Assembly (NCBI RefSeq): GCF_019400745.1
Contig: NZ_WJIB01000007.1
Span: 20,627 to 84,626, forward strand
DNA: 64,000 nucleotides
DNA from: Cohnella sp. CFH 77786
Lineage (GTDB): Bacteria; Bacillota; Bacilli; Paenibacillales; Paenibacillaceae
Direction: 5' to 3'
Shown here: in pieces, positions 51,687 through 60,777 of the stretch
Layout: each line of letters opens with the position of its first letter
Position numbering within the stretch: the stretch's first letter is position 1
Translations under genes and position numbers: made by a program
Notes under the pieces: model-generated
The model's database searches: none
The model's input: the letters and a program-made list of their open reading frames with translations, nothing else
What the model was told of the DNA's origin: nothing

Positions 51687-52676
51687 TTACGCTTTACGTA
51701 CCGGAGATCGGAGCAGCTTCAGCCGGGGAATCGCCACGGCGAAAATCAGCAGCAGCCCGAGGATGATGAGCAGCGACTGCGCGGAGACGTTGATCAGGCC
51801 GAGTCCGTAGCGGAGATACCCGATCAGGAACACCGCCAGGATGGCCCCGATCATCCTCCCTTTGCCCCCGGCGGTGCTGACGCCGCCGAGCACGACCATG
51901 GCGATGACCTCCAGCTCGTAACCCGTCGCGATGTTCGGGCGGCTGCTCCCCATCCGGGCCGTCAGGAACAGGGCGGTGACGGCGGACATGAAACCGGCCA
52001 GCGTGAAAACGACGACCTTGATCCGGTCGACTTCGACTCCGGAGTACCGGCTTGCGGTCGCGTTGTTGCCGATCGCGTAGACCTTGCGTCCGAACGCCGT
52101 CTTATGAAGCAGCCACCCGAACGCGACCGCGAAAACCGCGAATACGAGCAAAATGAAGGGAATGTTCCCCACATAATCCCAGCCGAGGAACTTGAACCAT
52201 TTGGGAAACTTGCCCGCCGCCTGGTCCTCCAGCAGGATGTAGGCGATACCCCGGTAAATGATCATGGTGGCGAGCGTCACGATGACGGAAGACAGTTCCT
52301 TGAACTTCACGATCAGCATGCCGTTGATCCACCCGCACGCGGTTCCGACGGCCAGACAGACCATCATGGCCCATTCCATCGGCATGCCATGGCTGTATAG
52401 ATCCGCCATCGTGACGGAGGATAAGGCCACGATCGAAGCAACGGAAATGTCGATATCGCCCATCAGGATGATGAACACCATCGGAAGCACGATGAACGCC
52501 TTGTCCAGGAAGCCCATCGTCGCGTCTCTCAGATTGCCGTAATCCAGGAAAAATTCGGACAGGCTCGCGTTCAACGCGAACACGATCAGAATGAGGACGA
52601 CAAGCAGCCACTCCCATTGAAGAACGAAACCTCTCCACGACCATTCCTGCTTGTTCGGAATCACACGGGGCTCCAC
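51687..52676 (-). CDS. rhaQ: Rhamnose ABC transporter permease 2
   Basis: The 329-residue BPD_transp_2 permease has about nine hydrophobic segments (WEWLLVVLILIVFALNASLS; FIVLPMVFIILMGDIDISVA; AMMVCLAVGTACGWINGMLI; IPFILLVFAVFAVAFGWLLH; LEVIAMVVLGGVSTAGGKGR). The DIDISVAS and GG(I/V)STAGGxG motifs are those of ribose/rhamnose-type permeases. A GTG start (VEPRVIPNKQ) lies 2 bp downstream of the rhaP stop. Confidence 0.92.
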   Translation of the reverse strand: MEPRVIPNKQEWSWRGFVLQWEWLLVVLILIVFALNASLSEFFLDYGNLRDATMGFLDKAFIVLPMVFIILMGDIDISVASIVALSSVTMADLYSHGMPMEWAMMVCLAVGTACGWINGMLIVKFKELSSVIVTLATMIIYRGIAYILLEDQAAGKFPKWFKFLGWDYVGNIPFILLVFAVFAVAFGWLLHKTAFGRKVYAIGNNATASRYSGVEVDRIKVVVFTLAGFMSAVTALFLTARMGSSRPNIATGYELEVIAMVVLGGVSTAGGKGRMIGAILAVFLIGYLRYGLGLINVSAQSLLIILGLLLIFAVAIPRLKLLRSPVRKA

Positions 52677-52678
52677 GG

Positions 52679-53656
52679 CTAGATCTTCCTCCTCATCAGG
52701 TTGTTGCGGTCGATTCCCCGCTTCACCAGCGCGTTGATCAGCACGGCGATCAGGATGATCGCGCCTTGGATGAACATCTGCCAGAACGCGGAGACGTCGA
52801 TCATCGGCAGCGCGTTGTTCAGAATGCCGAGGAGCACGGAGCCGAGCACGATGCCGGAAATTTTGCCTACGCCGCCTGCTATGCTTACGCCGCCGAGGAC
52901 GCAGGCCGCAATGACGCTGAGCTCGTATCCCGATGCCGTATCCCCTTGCGCGGAGGCGAACTTCGACACCCAGAGCACGCCCGCGAGTCCGGACAATCCG
53001 CCCATGATCGTGTAGACGAGCCACAGGATTCTGGCGCTATGGATCCCGCTGACGGCCGCGGATTCCGGATTGCTGCCCACGGCGTAGATTCTGCGGCCGG
53101 TCCGCGTATGGCTCACGAAATAATAGGCAACCGCGTAAACGAGGATGGCGATCGCGATCAGGTTGTTGATGCCGAGCAACGACCCGGTGGCGATGTTCTT
53201 GAAACTGTCGGGCATCTGATGCGCGCTGACCCACTTGCCTCCGCTCGACTCGAACGTGAGCCCGCGGAACACGTTCATCATCCCGAGCGTAGCGATGATC
53301 GGCAGGATGTTGACCCAAGCGACCAGTACCCCGAGCGCCATGCCGCAAACAAGTCCGATTCCCGTTCCGATCCCGATGGCGGCAAGCGGAGAGAGTCCCG
53401 GGGAATGGCTGACGGCAAGCGCCGCGGTCATGCCCGAGAGCGCCAATGTAGCGCCGATCGAGAGATCGATTCCTCTCGTCACGATGACGAGCATCATGCC
53501 GACCGCGAGAATGCTCAGGATCGCGGTATTGGTGATCATGTCGTTGATGTTCTCCCACGTCAGGAAACTCGGATTCCGCAGCTGGACGCCGACCGACATC
53601 AGTACGATGAAGACAAGCAGACCGAGTTCGCGGAACTTGGCGATTTTCGCGCTCAT
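52679..53656 (-). CDS. rhaP: Rhamnose ABC transporter permease 1
   Basis: A 325-residue permease of the same family (LGLLVFIVLMSVGVQLRNPS; ILAVGMMLVIVTRGIDLSIG; IGIGTGIGLVCGMALGVLVA; LSVIAACVLGGVSIAGGVGK; LLGILNNALPMIDVSAFWQM). The RGIDLSIG motif is characteristic. Its ATG overlaps the rhaT stop by four bases (ATGA). Confidence 0.92.
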   Translation of the reverse strand: MSAKIAKFRELGLLVFIVLMSVGVQLRNPSFLTWENINDMITNTAILSILAVGMMLVIVTRGIDLSIGATLALSGMTAALAVSHSPGLSPLAAIGIGTGIGLVCGMALGVLVAWVNILPIIATLGMMNVFRGLTFESSGGKWVSAHQMPDSFKNIATGSLLGINNLIAIAILVYAVAYYFVSHTRTGRRIYAVGSNPESAAVSGIHSARILWLVYTIMGGLSGLAGVLWVSKFASAQGDTASGYELSVIAACVLGGVSIAGGVGKISGIVLGSVLLGILNNALPMIDVSAFWQMFIQGAIILIAVLINALVKRGIDRNNLMRRKI

Positions 53657-55185
53657 GCCTCCGCCCGCCTTTGCCCGTAAGAATTTGCCCCGTCGTCCAT
53701 CGATGCCGCCAGGATCGCTTCCTGCGTCAAACCTTCGCGGTTCAGCGCGGCGGCAATTCGCCCTTCCCGCATGACGGCGACGCGGTCGCACATCCCGATG
53801 ATCTCCGGCATCTCGGACGAAACGAGGATTATGCCGTATCCGGCGCAAGCCAAATCGCCGATGATCTCGTAAATCGCCGACTTCGCGCCGACATCCACGC
53901 CCTTGGTCGGTTCGTCCAGGATGAGCACGTCCAGCTCCGCCGTCAGCAGCTTGGCGAATACGACCTTCTGCTGGTTCCCTCCCGATAGGGAGCTCACGAG
54001 GTCGAACACGCTTCTCGCCTTGACGCTGACCTTCTCCGCCAGCCGCTTGGCGATCTCCAGCTCCTTGCGGATCTGAAGCGCGCCTCTGCCCGAGATCTTC
54101 TCCAGCGCGGGCAGCGAAATGTTCCGCCCGATCGCCCATTGCAGCACGAGCCCTTGCTTCTGCCGGTCTTCCGGCAAATATCCGATCCCGCGCCGCATCG
54201 CTTCCCGCGGGCTCCGAACGCGCATTTCTTCCCCTTTCAGGAAAATGCGGCCTTTGTCGTGGCGCGTGATCCCGAACAAGGATTGGCACACTTCGGTCCG
54301 GCCGGCTCCCACCAAGCCGGTTAAGCCCAGAATCTCTCCGCGCCGGAGGGTAAACGAGACGTCCGCGAAATATCCCGTTCGGCCCAGTCCCTCCACTCGG
54401 AGCAGTTCCTCCCCGATCCCCGCTTCTTTTTTGGGAAACAGCTGCGAGATTTCGCGGCCGACCATGGCGATGATCAGGTCATGGTTCGAAATTTCGTTCA
54501 CGTTCCAGGTGCCGATATAACGGGAATCCCGGAACACCGTTACCACGCTCGCCAGCCGGTACATGTCCTCGAAGCGGTGGGAGATGAAAATGATCGATTT
54601 CCCCTGATCCCGAAGCCGTTCGGCGATCCGGTACAATTCTTCGCTCTCGCTTCGGGTGAGCGCGGCCGTCGGTTCGTCCATGATGATGATTTTGGCGTCC
54701 ACGGACAACGCCTTGGCGATTTCGACGATTTGCTGCTGCGCGACGCTCAGCGCCCCCATCTGGATCTTCGGGCTGAAACCCGCTCCCAGCTCCCGCAGGA
54801 GGCGACCCGCCTCCTCGTGCATATCCCGCCAGAGGATGCGTTTCGTTCCCTTGGCGATTTTCTCGTGACCCATGAAAATGTTCTCGGTCACGCTCAGGTC
54901 GGGGTAACACGTCACATGCTGGTAGATCGCGGCGATCCCCGCCTTCTTGGCGTCCGTCGGATTCCGGAACGAGACCTTGCGGCCGTTCAGGAACATCTCG
55001 CCCTCGTCGGGGGCGTGCACGCCCGTGATCACCTTGATGAAGGTCGATTTGCCCGCTCCGTTCTCGCCCATCAGAGCGTGGATTTCGCCGGGCCTGAGCT
55101 TGAAATAGACGTCGTCCAGCGCTTTCACGCCCGGAAATATTTTGGTAATGCCTTTAAGCTCCAATACGTATTCGGTTCCCGCCAC
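53653..55185 (-). CDS. rhaT: Rhamnose ABC transporter ATPase (two nucleotide-binding domains)
   Basis: The 510-residue tandem ATPase has a canonical first domain (MGENGAGKSTFIKVITGVHA; GALSVAQQQIVEIAKALSVD; IIIMDEPTAALTRSESEELY; IIFISHRFEDMYRLASVVTV). The second domain has an altered Walker A (GLTGLVGAGRTEVCQSLFGI) but an intact signature and Walker B (LSGGNQQKVVFAKLLTAELD; VLILDEPTKGVDVGAKSAIY). This is the usual RbsA-like pattern. First gene of the transport operon, separated from rhaM by a terminator. Confidence 0.93.
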   Translation of the reverse strand: MAGTEYVLELKGITKIFPGVKALDDVYFKLRPGEIHALMGENGAGKSTFIKVITGVHAPDEGEMFLNGRKVSFRNPTDAKKAGIAAIYQHVTCYPDLSVTENIFMGHEKIAKGTKRILWRDMHEEAGRLLRELGAGFSPKIQMGALSVAQQQIVEIAKALSVDAKIIIMDEPTAALTRSESEELYRIAERLRDQGKSIIFISHRFEDMYRLASVVTVFRDSRYIGTWNVNEISNHDLIIAMVGREISQLFPKKEAGIGEELLRVEGLGRTGYFADVSFTLRRGEILGLTGLVGAGRTEVCQSLFGITRHDKGRIFLKGEEMRVRSPREAMRRGIGYLPEDRQKQGLVLQWAIGRNISLPALEKISGRGALQIRKELEIAKRLAEKVSVKARSVFDLVSSLSGGNQQKVVFAKLLTAELDVLILDEPTKGVDVGAKSAIYEIIGDLACAGYGIILVSSEMPEIIGMCDRVAVMREGRIAAALNREGLTQEAILAASMDDGANSYGQRRAEA

Positions 55186-55360
55186 CGCTGTCTCCCCCTT
55201 TCGATCGGTCTGTCGTATCGTGCGTGCGGCTATACAACCAAACTACCGCATCGGGCTGCTCGCCAGAAGGCGACAGCTTTCGGATCGGGGGGAAATCCTT
55301 CGGAGATTGACGGGGATGCCATGTGTTCTTCGCTTTTCGGTGGAACAGGTGAACGGAAAC

Positions 55361-55386
55361 AAAAAAGATCCGGCATCCGCCGGACC
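55361..55386 (-). terminator. Terminator after rhaM
   Basis: TCCGGC (55369-55374) and GCCGGA (55379-55384) form a compact stem with a TTTTTT run on the minus strand, 25 bp after the rhaM stop. It partly separates the sensor genes from rhaTPQS, which then need their own promoter in the 160 bp before rhaT. Confidence 0.75.
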
Positions 55387-55410
55387 TCCCAAATTCATTC
55401 ACTGCATTTC

Positions 55411-55737
55411 CTATTTCAGGTAGAACACTTCCCGCATCGGCTTGATCGGTTCCGCTTCGTTGAAATCGAAAGACCCTTCCACCATCTTCGAAGTGATCGC
55501 GTTCCAGCGGTTGCATGCCTCGTTCTTCGCGATGTAATCGAACGCGGCTTGCACGTCGTCGCACTCGAAGCAGTAGAAAAACCGGTTGCCCTGCTGGAAA
55601 ATCGAATAATTGCGGATGCCCGCCTCGGTGTGCGCCTGCATGATTTCCGGCCACGGATTCAGGTGCATCTCCACGTATTCCTCTAAACACTCCGACTTGA
55701 CCTTCCAAGTCCATGCGAATTTGCGGCTGTTTTCCAT
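55411..55737 (-). CDS. rhaM: L-rhamnose mutarotase
   Basis: RhaM interconverts alpha- and beta-L-rhamnose, speeding supply of the form used by RhaA. The 108-residue protein shows the family pattern FAWTWKVKSECLEEYVEMHL, NPWPEIMQAHTEAGIRNYSI, RFFYCFECDDVQAAFDYIAK and C-terminal MREVFYLK. GAGGAGG precedes the ATG, and it starts 13 bp after the YesN-type regulator gene. Confidence 0.94.
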   Translation of the reverse strand: MENSRKFAWTWKVKSECLEEYVEMHLNPWPEIMQAHTEAGIRNYSIFQQGNRFFYCFECDDVQAAFDYIAKNEACNRWNAITSKMVEGSFDFNEAEPIKPMREVFYLK

Positions 55738-55750
55738 CTTCTCGTCCTCC

Positions 55751-57373
55751 TCAGATTCCGGCGTTGTCCCGATATTGGGTGGGGGTCTGCCCGGTCCATT
55801 GCTTGAACAGGCGGCTGAAATATTTGGCGTCCTGATAGCCGACCCGGGGGCTGACGTCGGATAGCTTCATCCCGGGGTCAAGCAAGAGCTCCTTCGCTTT
55901 GCCGATCCGCAGCGCGGTCAGATAGTCCAGTATCGTTTCCCCGGTCTGCAGCTTGAAGCACTCGCAAAAATAGGTCGGATTCATGTGTACCTGGTCGGCG
56001 ATCTTCTTGATCGTAAGGTCGTGCCCGAGGTGCTCCCTGATCCATGCCTTGGCTTGTTCCACCGGCCCTGCGCTGCCGGAATCGCGGGACGCTTCGATGT
56101 CCCGGATCGCTTGGCCGGCCAGCCGGTTCACCTGCCGCTTTAACTCGGACAGATGGGCCGCCTTCTTGAGCTGTGCCAATTCCTGCTCCACCGGAGTGGA
56201 TCGGCCGATGCTTCCCTGGCTCTCCACCCGGGCGGAATGGATGAGGATCACGACGTTCTGCAGCACCGATTGCAGCAGCTCGGGGGAGTCCAGCCGTTCC
56301 AACTTGTCGAACAGCTTGTCGACCAGCTCCGCGGATTGCGACGCCCGGGTTTGCTCGATGCTGCGCTTGAGCTGCTGAGCCAGCGCAAGGAAGTCGGATG
56401 ATGCGTTGACCCGGTTATCGGCCTTTTCCTGCGCCGGACGGAATACCTGGTTGTCTCCGTAAATCAGCCGGTAATTCATTAGATGGAGTGCCTGCCGCTT
56501 GGCGTCCGGGAGCAAATACAAATCCTCGAAGGGCTCCCCGAAAGAGACGGACACCGAGAAAGGCGTGTAAGTACGGATGGCGGACCGGATCCGTTCGGCC
56601 ATCGCGTACGCGTCCTCCCCGACATCGCGTTCGGCATCGCCGGACTGAAGCAGCGTCCAGAAGTCGGAATCGGCACCTCGCCAATACCACGCCTGCCGGT
56701 CCGCCCCGTCCGCGAAGGAACCGGCGATTTCCCCGATCATATTTTCGAGAGCATAGTAGTAGGCCTTCCAGTCCTTCGCCGAATAGCTGCGGGCCTTGAC
56801 GGGAAGCGTGTCCAACCGGATGCACGACAAGAGGTAACGGCCGGTCGGAAATTCTTCCACCCAATATCCGAAGCTCGCCAGGTCCGCCTCCGCGGACGTG
56901 ACGGCGGCTAACGTGCGAGATTGGCGGCTCTCCTTGAGTTTGGCCGCTTCCTTCTCCATTTCGCCCCACTTCAGGACCCGGTAACGCCCGCTCGCGATTT
57001 GGTTCCGGATATCGGCCATCCGCTCCCGGAATTGCTCACGGTCCACCGGCTTCAGCAAATAATCGAGCGCCCCCTCCCGCAGAGCCGACCGCACGTAGGC
57101 GAAATCGTCATACCCGCTGATGACGAGAGGATAGAAGGTGTAATGCTTCTTGGCTTCCCGGATCAGTTCGAGACCGTCCATTTCCGGCATTTTGACGTCG
57201 GTGATGAGCAGATCCACTCCGCCGCCCGAACGTCTCAAGTATTCGAGGGCTTCGAACCCGTCGCTCACGGCGGCCGCCACTTCCCAGCCCTCTCCGCAGG
57301 AAAGGACGAGCCGCTCGATCCCCCTGCGGATGCGGGCTTCATCGTCCACGATCAACGTCCGTATCGTTTGCAC
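55751..57373 (-). CDS. YesN-type response regulator (receiver plus AraC HTH)
   Basis: The 540-residue protein has a receiver domain with Asp59 in VDLLITDVKMPEMDGLELIR and KPVDREQFRERMADIRNQIA, a long middle region of about 270 residues, and a C-terminal AraC/XylS DNA-binding domain (LTIKKIADQVHMNPTYFCEC; LTALRIGKAKELLLDPGMKL; VGYQDAKYFSRLFKQWTGQT). The start is a GTG behind GGGGGGAG. It is paired with the YesM-type kinase 38 bp upstream and followed by rhaM, so it probably activates rhamnose uptake. Confidence 0.93.
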   Translation of the reverse strand: MQTIRTLIVDDEARIRRGIERLVLSCGEGWEVAAAVSDGFEALEYLRRSGGGVDLLITDVKMPEMDGLELIREAKKHYTFYPLVISGYDDFAYVRSALREGALDYLLKPVDREQFRERMADIRNQIASGRYRVLKWGEMEKEAAKLKESRQSRTLAAVTSAEADLASFGYWVEEFPTGRYLLSCIRLDTLPVKARSYSAKDWKAYYYALENMIGEIAGSFADGADRQAWYWRGADSDFWTLLQSGDAERDVGEDAYAMAERIRSAIRTYTPFSVSVSFGEPFEDLYLLPDAKRQALHLMNYRLIYGDNQVFRPAQEKADNRVNASSDFLALAQQLKRSIEQTRASQSAELVDKLFDKLERLDSPELLQSVLQNVVILIHSARVESQGSIGRSTPVEQELAQLKKAAHLSELKRQVNRLAGQAIRDIEASRDSGSAGPVEQAKAWIREHLGHDLTIKKIADQVHMNPTYFCECFKLQTGETILDYLTALRIGKAKELLLDPGMKLSDVSPRVGYQDAKYFSRLFKQWTGQTPTQYRDNAGI

Positions 57374-57411
57374 GTCGTCTCCCCCCCTGTTATCCAGGCC
57401 GCCCGTTCCGT

Positions 57412-59226
57412 TTACTCCAACGCATGCATCACGGGGATGCGGATCGTCACTTCGGTGCCTAATCCCTTGATGCTGTGGATTTGGATCCCGTATTGCGGGC
57501 CGTGCATCATCACGATTCTCGCGTTCACGTTGCTTAAGCCGAACCCGTTGCTTCGCCCCTCGTAGCCGGCGCTGCGGAGCATCCGCTCCATCTGCTCCAG
57601 CCGCTCATCCGGAATGCCGGGCCCGTTGTCCCTCACCCGCATGACAAGATCGGTCTTGCCGGAGCGGGCGCCGAATTCCCGGCTCACGGCGATGCGGATT
57701 TCCAGCGTTTTGCGCATTTCCAGCCCGTGCTTGATGGCGTTCTCGACAACCGGCTGCAAAATGAACTTCGGCGTGTACATCGTATGCGGTTCCCGGTCGT
57801 CGAGATGAAGCTCGATCGCGAAGTCGAGCCGATCCTCGAACCGATACTTCTGGATCGTCAAGTAATCTCGGACATGCTGGACTTCTTCTCCGATCGTCAC
57901 CGATTTGGACTGGTTCGAGACGGAGAAGCGGAGCATTCGGCCGAGCAGCGTCACCATCTCCACCACCGGCTCCCGTTCCCCCTCTTCCACGGCCATCCCG
58001 ATCGTTTCGAGCGTGTTGTACATGAAATGGGGATTGATTTGGGACTGCAAGGCGTAGAGCTCGGCTTCCTTCTGGCGGATCTCGATCTGATAGTTCTCGC
58101 GGATCAATTCCCGGATCGTGCCGATCATGGAATTGAAGCTGCGGGCGAGCGTCCCCACTTCGTCCCCTCCCGGGACTTTCAGGTCGACCTCGAAATTCCC
58201 CCTCTCCACGGTTTTCATCAGGCTGCTCAGCCTCTGGAGAGGGCGGGTGACGTTCCAGGAGAACAACACCGCGATCAGCGAAGTGACGAGAACGATGCCG
58301 GCGAAGACGAATATCGTCACGTTCCGGACGAAATCGGTCCGCTCCGTGAGGACTTTGGCCGGGATGCTGTGCACGAGCACCCATCCCAGCGCTTGCGATT
58401 GGTTGACGCTGACGAGCCTGGACTCCCCGCCCGCCATACTGCGGAAGCTTCCGTTCTTGACCGGGTAATGGGAGATCTCCGGATCCCGTTGTCCGATCTT
58501 GCTGCGGTCCGTATGGTAAACGATTTGTCCCGCCCCGTCCATCACCCACAGCTGGGCGCGTTCGTTCGTTTCGAAATTGTGCAGGATCCCGTCGATGAAC
58601 GACAAGTCGACCGCGATCAGCATGTTTCCGAGCAGCTTCCGGTTGTCGGCGTCGAACAGCGGCTTGAGCAGGAACACGTAAGGGACGTCCGAAGCGAACC
58701 GAAGGTCGATTTGTCCCGGGAGCAGGATACGCGTCCGATCGTCTCTCCCCCACTGCTCTCCGTACCGCTGCAGCGATTGCTGCCAATCCTGCTCGCGGAA
58801 GGAGATTTTCGCGCTTTGAAACAGCCGTCCGTTCGAGAGGACGTACACGCCGATGAGGTCCGGGTTGCTGCCGGCCATATAGGTCCGGGTCAAATAGCCG
58901 TTCAAAATATAGCGGTCCCGGTTCATGTCCGAACGGTTGCCATAATGGCTCCGGCGCAGAATGGCCAGGCTGTCTTCCGAGTTGAACAGCATTTCGGGCA
59001 GCTTCATCAGCTCGTTCATATGCTTGGCGATGTCGGCATTCGCTTGGTAGAGGAACTTGGGCATGTATTCTCCGATTTGCGCTTCTACCGACCTCGCATA
59101 CTGCGCATAGGTCAAATAGCCGAGCAGCGACAAGGGTATGACGGTAAGGAGCAAGTAGGTGACGATGAGCTTGGAGCTGAGCCGCATGTCGCGGAAACGG
59201 AAGGTGAGTCCCCTTTTAAAAATCAT
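57412..59226 (-). CDS. YesM-type sensor histidine kinase
   Basis: The 604-residue kinase has one membrane helix near residues 20-42 (LIVTYLLLTVIPLSLLGYLT), a large extracytoplasmic dCache-like domain (ending GWVLVHSIPAKVLTERTDFV), a second helix (VTIFVFAGIVLVTSLIAVLF), a HAMP region and the His_kinase domain (LYALQSQINPHFMYNTLETI). HATPase_c follows (ILQPVVENAIKHGLEMRKTL; DNGPGIPDERLEQM; GFGLSNVNARI). Its first 11 bp overlap the end of the SBP gene, suggesting coupled expression with a binding-protein sensor. Confidence 0.93.
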   Translation of the reverse strand: MIFKRGLTFRFRDMRLSSKLIVTYLLLTVIPLSLLGYLTYAQYARSVEAQIGEYMPKFLYQANADIAKHMNELMKLPEMLFNSEDSLAILRRSHYGNRSDMNRDRYILNGYLTRTYMAGSNPDLIGVYVLSNGRLFQSAKISFREQDWQQSLQRYGEQWGRDDRTRILLPGQIDLRFASDVPYVFLLKPLFDADNRKLLGNMLIAVDLSFIDGILHNFETNERAQLWVMDGAGQIVYHTDRSKIGQRDPEISHYPVKNGSFRSMAGGESRLVSVNQSQALGWVLVHSIPAKVLTERTDFVRNVTIFVFAGIVLVTSLIAVLFSWNVTRPLQRLSSLMKTVERGNFEVDLKVPGGDEVGTLARSFNSMIGTIRELIRENYQIEIRQKEAELYALQSQINPHFMYNTLETIGMAVEEGEREPVVEMVTLLGRMLRFSVSNQSKSVTIGEEVQHVRDYLTIQKYRFEDRLDFAIELHLDDREPHTMYTPKFILQPVVENAIKHGLEMRKTLEIRIAVSREFGARSGKTDLVMRVRDNGPGIPDERLEQMERMLRSAGYEGRSNGFGLSNVNARIVMMHGPQYGIQIHSIKGLGTEVTIRIPVMHALE

Positions 59227-60265
59227 ACTGGTCCACGTTGTCCTTGGTAAAATCGAGAGGTTCTCCCATGATCACCATGTCCCCGTTCACCCGGATGCTC
59301 CCGACCTTATCGATTTCCTGCCCGTCCGCGGGTTTGGCGCCGTCCAGATACCGGTGGGCGAGCACGACCGTCAAATAACCGAGTTTCTTCGGGCTCCACA
59401 GCGTGGCCATCTGGGCGGAATCGTCGCGCAAATACTCCGCCATCAGATTGGGGTTGGAGAGTCCGACCACCTTGACCCGGCCCGCTTTGCCCGCCTCCCG
59501 CACGGCTTTGGCGGCTCCCGGCGGACCGACGGAGGAATTGCCGAGCAGTCCCTTGAGGTTCGGATATTCGGCCAGCAGCCGCCGCGCCTCTTCGTATGCT
59601 TTGTTTTGATCGTCGTCCGTGGGAACGACCTCCAGGAGCTTCATGTTCGGATAAAATTCCTCGTGCTGAACGCGAATCCACCGAAGCCATTCGTTCAGGT
59701 TCGCCGCCGCCAAGGATCCCGTCAGGATGGCGAATTCGCCGGATTCCCCCATGGACATGGCCATCGTATCCATCAGATGCCGTCCCAGCGTTTCCGGCTC
59801 CACCATGTTCACGAAGAACTCGCGGGCCGGAGGCTCCGTGTCCGCATCCCAAGTGATGACGCGGATCCCCTGCTGCTTTGCCTTCCGCAGAACGGGCACC
59901 AGCTTATCCGGATCGTTGGCGGATACGGCGAGCAGATCCACCTTCCGGTCGATCAAATCCTCGATGATCCGGATCTGTTCCTCCGCGTCGGCGTTCCGGG
60001 GACCCTCGAAGATGACTTCATCCCCGAACTCGGCCCCCGCCTCGCGCGCTCCTTCGGCAGCATATTGAAAATAGGGGATTTCGACGCCTTTGGGCACGAT
60101 GGCGATCGTATACCGTTTCCCGGCAGGAACGGCGGTAATGGATGCGCTTTCGGAATTCGGCGGGCCGTCCATCGAGAACACAACCTCGTATGGACCGGAC
60201 TTTCCGTTCCCGCAAGCGCAGAGGATGACGAAGAAAGCAAGCAGCAGAACCATCCGCCGAAACAA
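59216..60265 (-). CDS. Sugar-binding lipoprotein of a three-component sensor
   Basis: A TTG start at 60265 behind GAGGAGG gives a compact lipoprotein signal (LFRRMVLLLAFFVILCAC). The mature protein is a type I periplasmic-binding fold (YTIAIVPKGVEIPYFQYAAE; IIEDLIDRKVDLLAVSANDP; IRVITWDADTEPPAREFFVN; NLKGLLGNSSVGPPGAAKAV; SPKKLGYLTVVLAHRYLDG), similar in layout to RhaS at 50505-51617. It has no permease partner beside it and directly precedes a YesM kinase, so it probably presents sugar to the kinase. Upstream ATGs at 60292 and 60304 fall at the predicted promoter and lack an RBS. Confidence 0.87.
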   Translation of the reverse strand: MFRRMVLLLAFFVILCACGNGKSGPYEVVFSMDGPPNSESASITAVPAGKRYTIAIVPKGVEIPYFQYAAEGAREAGAEFGDEVIFEGPRNADAEEQIRIIEDLIDRKVDLLAVSANDPDKLVPVLRKAKQQGIRVITWDADTEPPAREFFVNMVEPETLGRHLMDTMAMSMGESGEFAILTGSLAAANLNEWLRWIRVQHEEFYPNMKLLEVVPTDDDQNKAYEEARRLLAEYPNLKGLLGNSSVGPPGAAKAVREAGKAGRVKVVGLSNPNLMAEYLRDDSAQMATLWSPKKLGYLTVVLAHRYLDGAKPADGQEIDKVGSIRVNGDMVIMGEPLDFTKDNVDQYDF

Positions 60266-60299
60266 GCCGGTTCCTCCTCGGAAGCATGCCATATGTTCG

Positions 60300-60327
60300 A
60301 TCATATCACGGAATCGGGGAGGCGCAA
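60300..60327 (-). promoter_or_regulatory. Candidate promoter of the three-component sensor operon
   Basis: TTGCGC (60322-60327), a 16-bp spacer and TATGAT (60300-60305) on the minus strand. Transcription would begin near 60293, consistent with the TTG start at 60265. Confidence 0.45.
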
Positions 60328-60732
60328 CGTTCAACTCCCAAAATAACCCGACTGCCGCTTTTTGGGCAGATGACGATCTTCGGATACGGGGGACGCTTTT
60401 CGGGATTCCGGGAGAGAATGGGCATTGTGCGAATTGCGAGGCGAATTAATCGTTCCCGTCCGGTTCGGGATGAGGGAAGTGCAATTCCCCCTCGTATGAA
60501 AAAACGATGGCTGACCATTTAACAATCAACGATCAAGTATTCTCGACATGGCGAATGGCTCGAAAGATTCAAGTAAATCGAGCCAGGTTAAGGGGCTTCT
60601 CGTAATTCTACCCTGAAATGGCCCCATTTCATCCTTTTGATGGTGCCGCACAGCGGCATTGTTGTCTGTATGAAATATCGAATAGAATCGTGGAAATTCC
60701 GGCGAAAAGTCAGATTCTATTTGAAATTCGAA
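60328..60732. other. Intergenic stretch, nothing recognised
   Basis: About 400 bp without a convincing ORF or RNA gene. Short frames exist but lack ribosome binding sites and known motifs. It includes a 13-bp match (GCGAATGGCTCGA, near 60551) to a site near 21429. Confidence 0.4.
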
Positions 60733-60763
60733 CCCCCTCTCCTGCCGGAAACGCGAGAGGGGG
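60733..60763 (-). terminator. Stem-loop after the coiled-coil gene
   Basis: CCCCCTCTC and GAGAGGGGG form a 9-bp stem 15 bp after the coiled-coil gene. The T run is weak. A nearly identical 31-bp element occurs at 61381-61411. Confidence 0.55.
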
Positions 60764-60777
60764 GGCGGCGTGGTTCT

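Noticed and set aside
60266..60334. Longer N-terminus of the sensor lipoprotein using ATGs at 60292 or 60304
   Set aside because: They lie at the predicted transcription start and -10 box and lack an RBS; the TTG at 60265 gives a normal lipoprotein signal.
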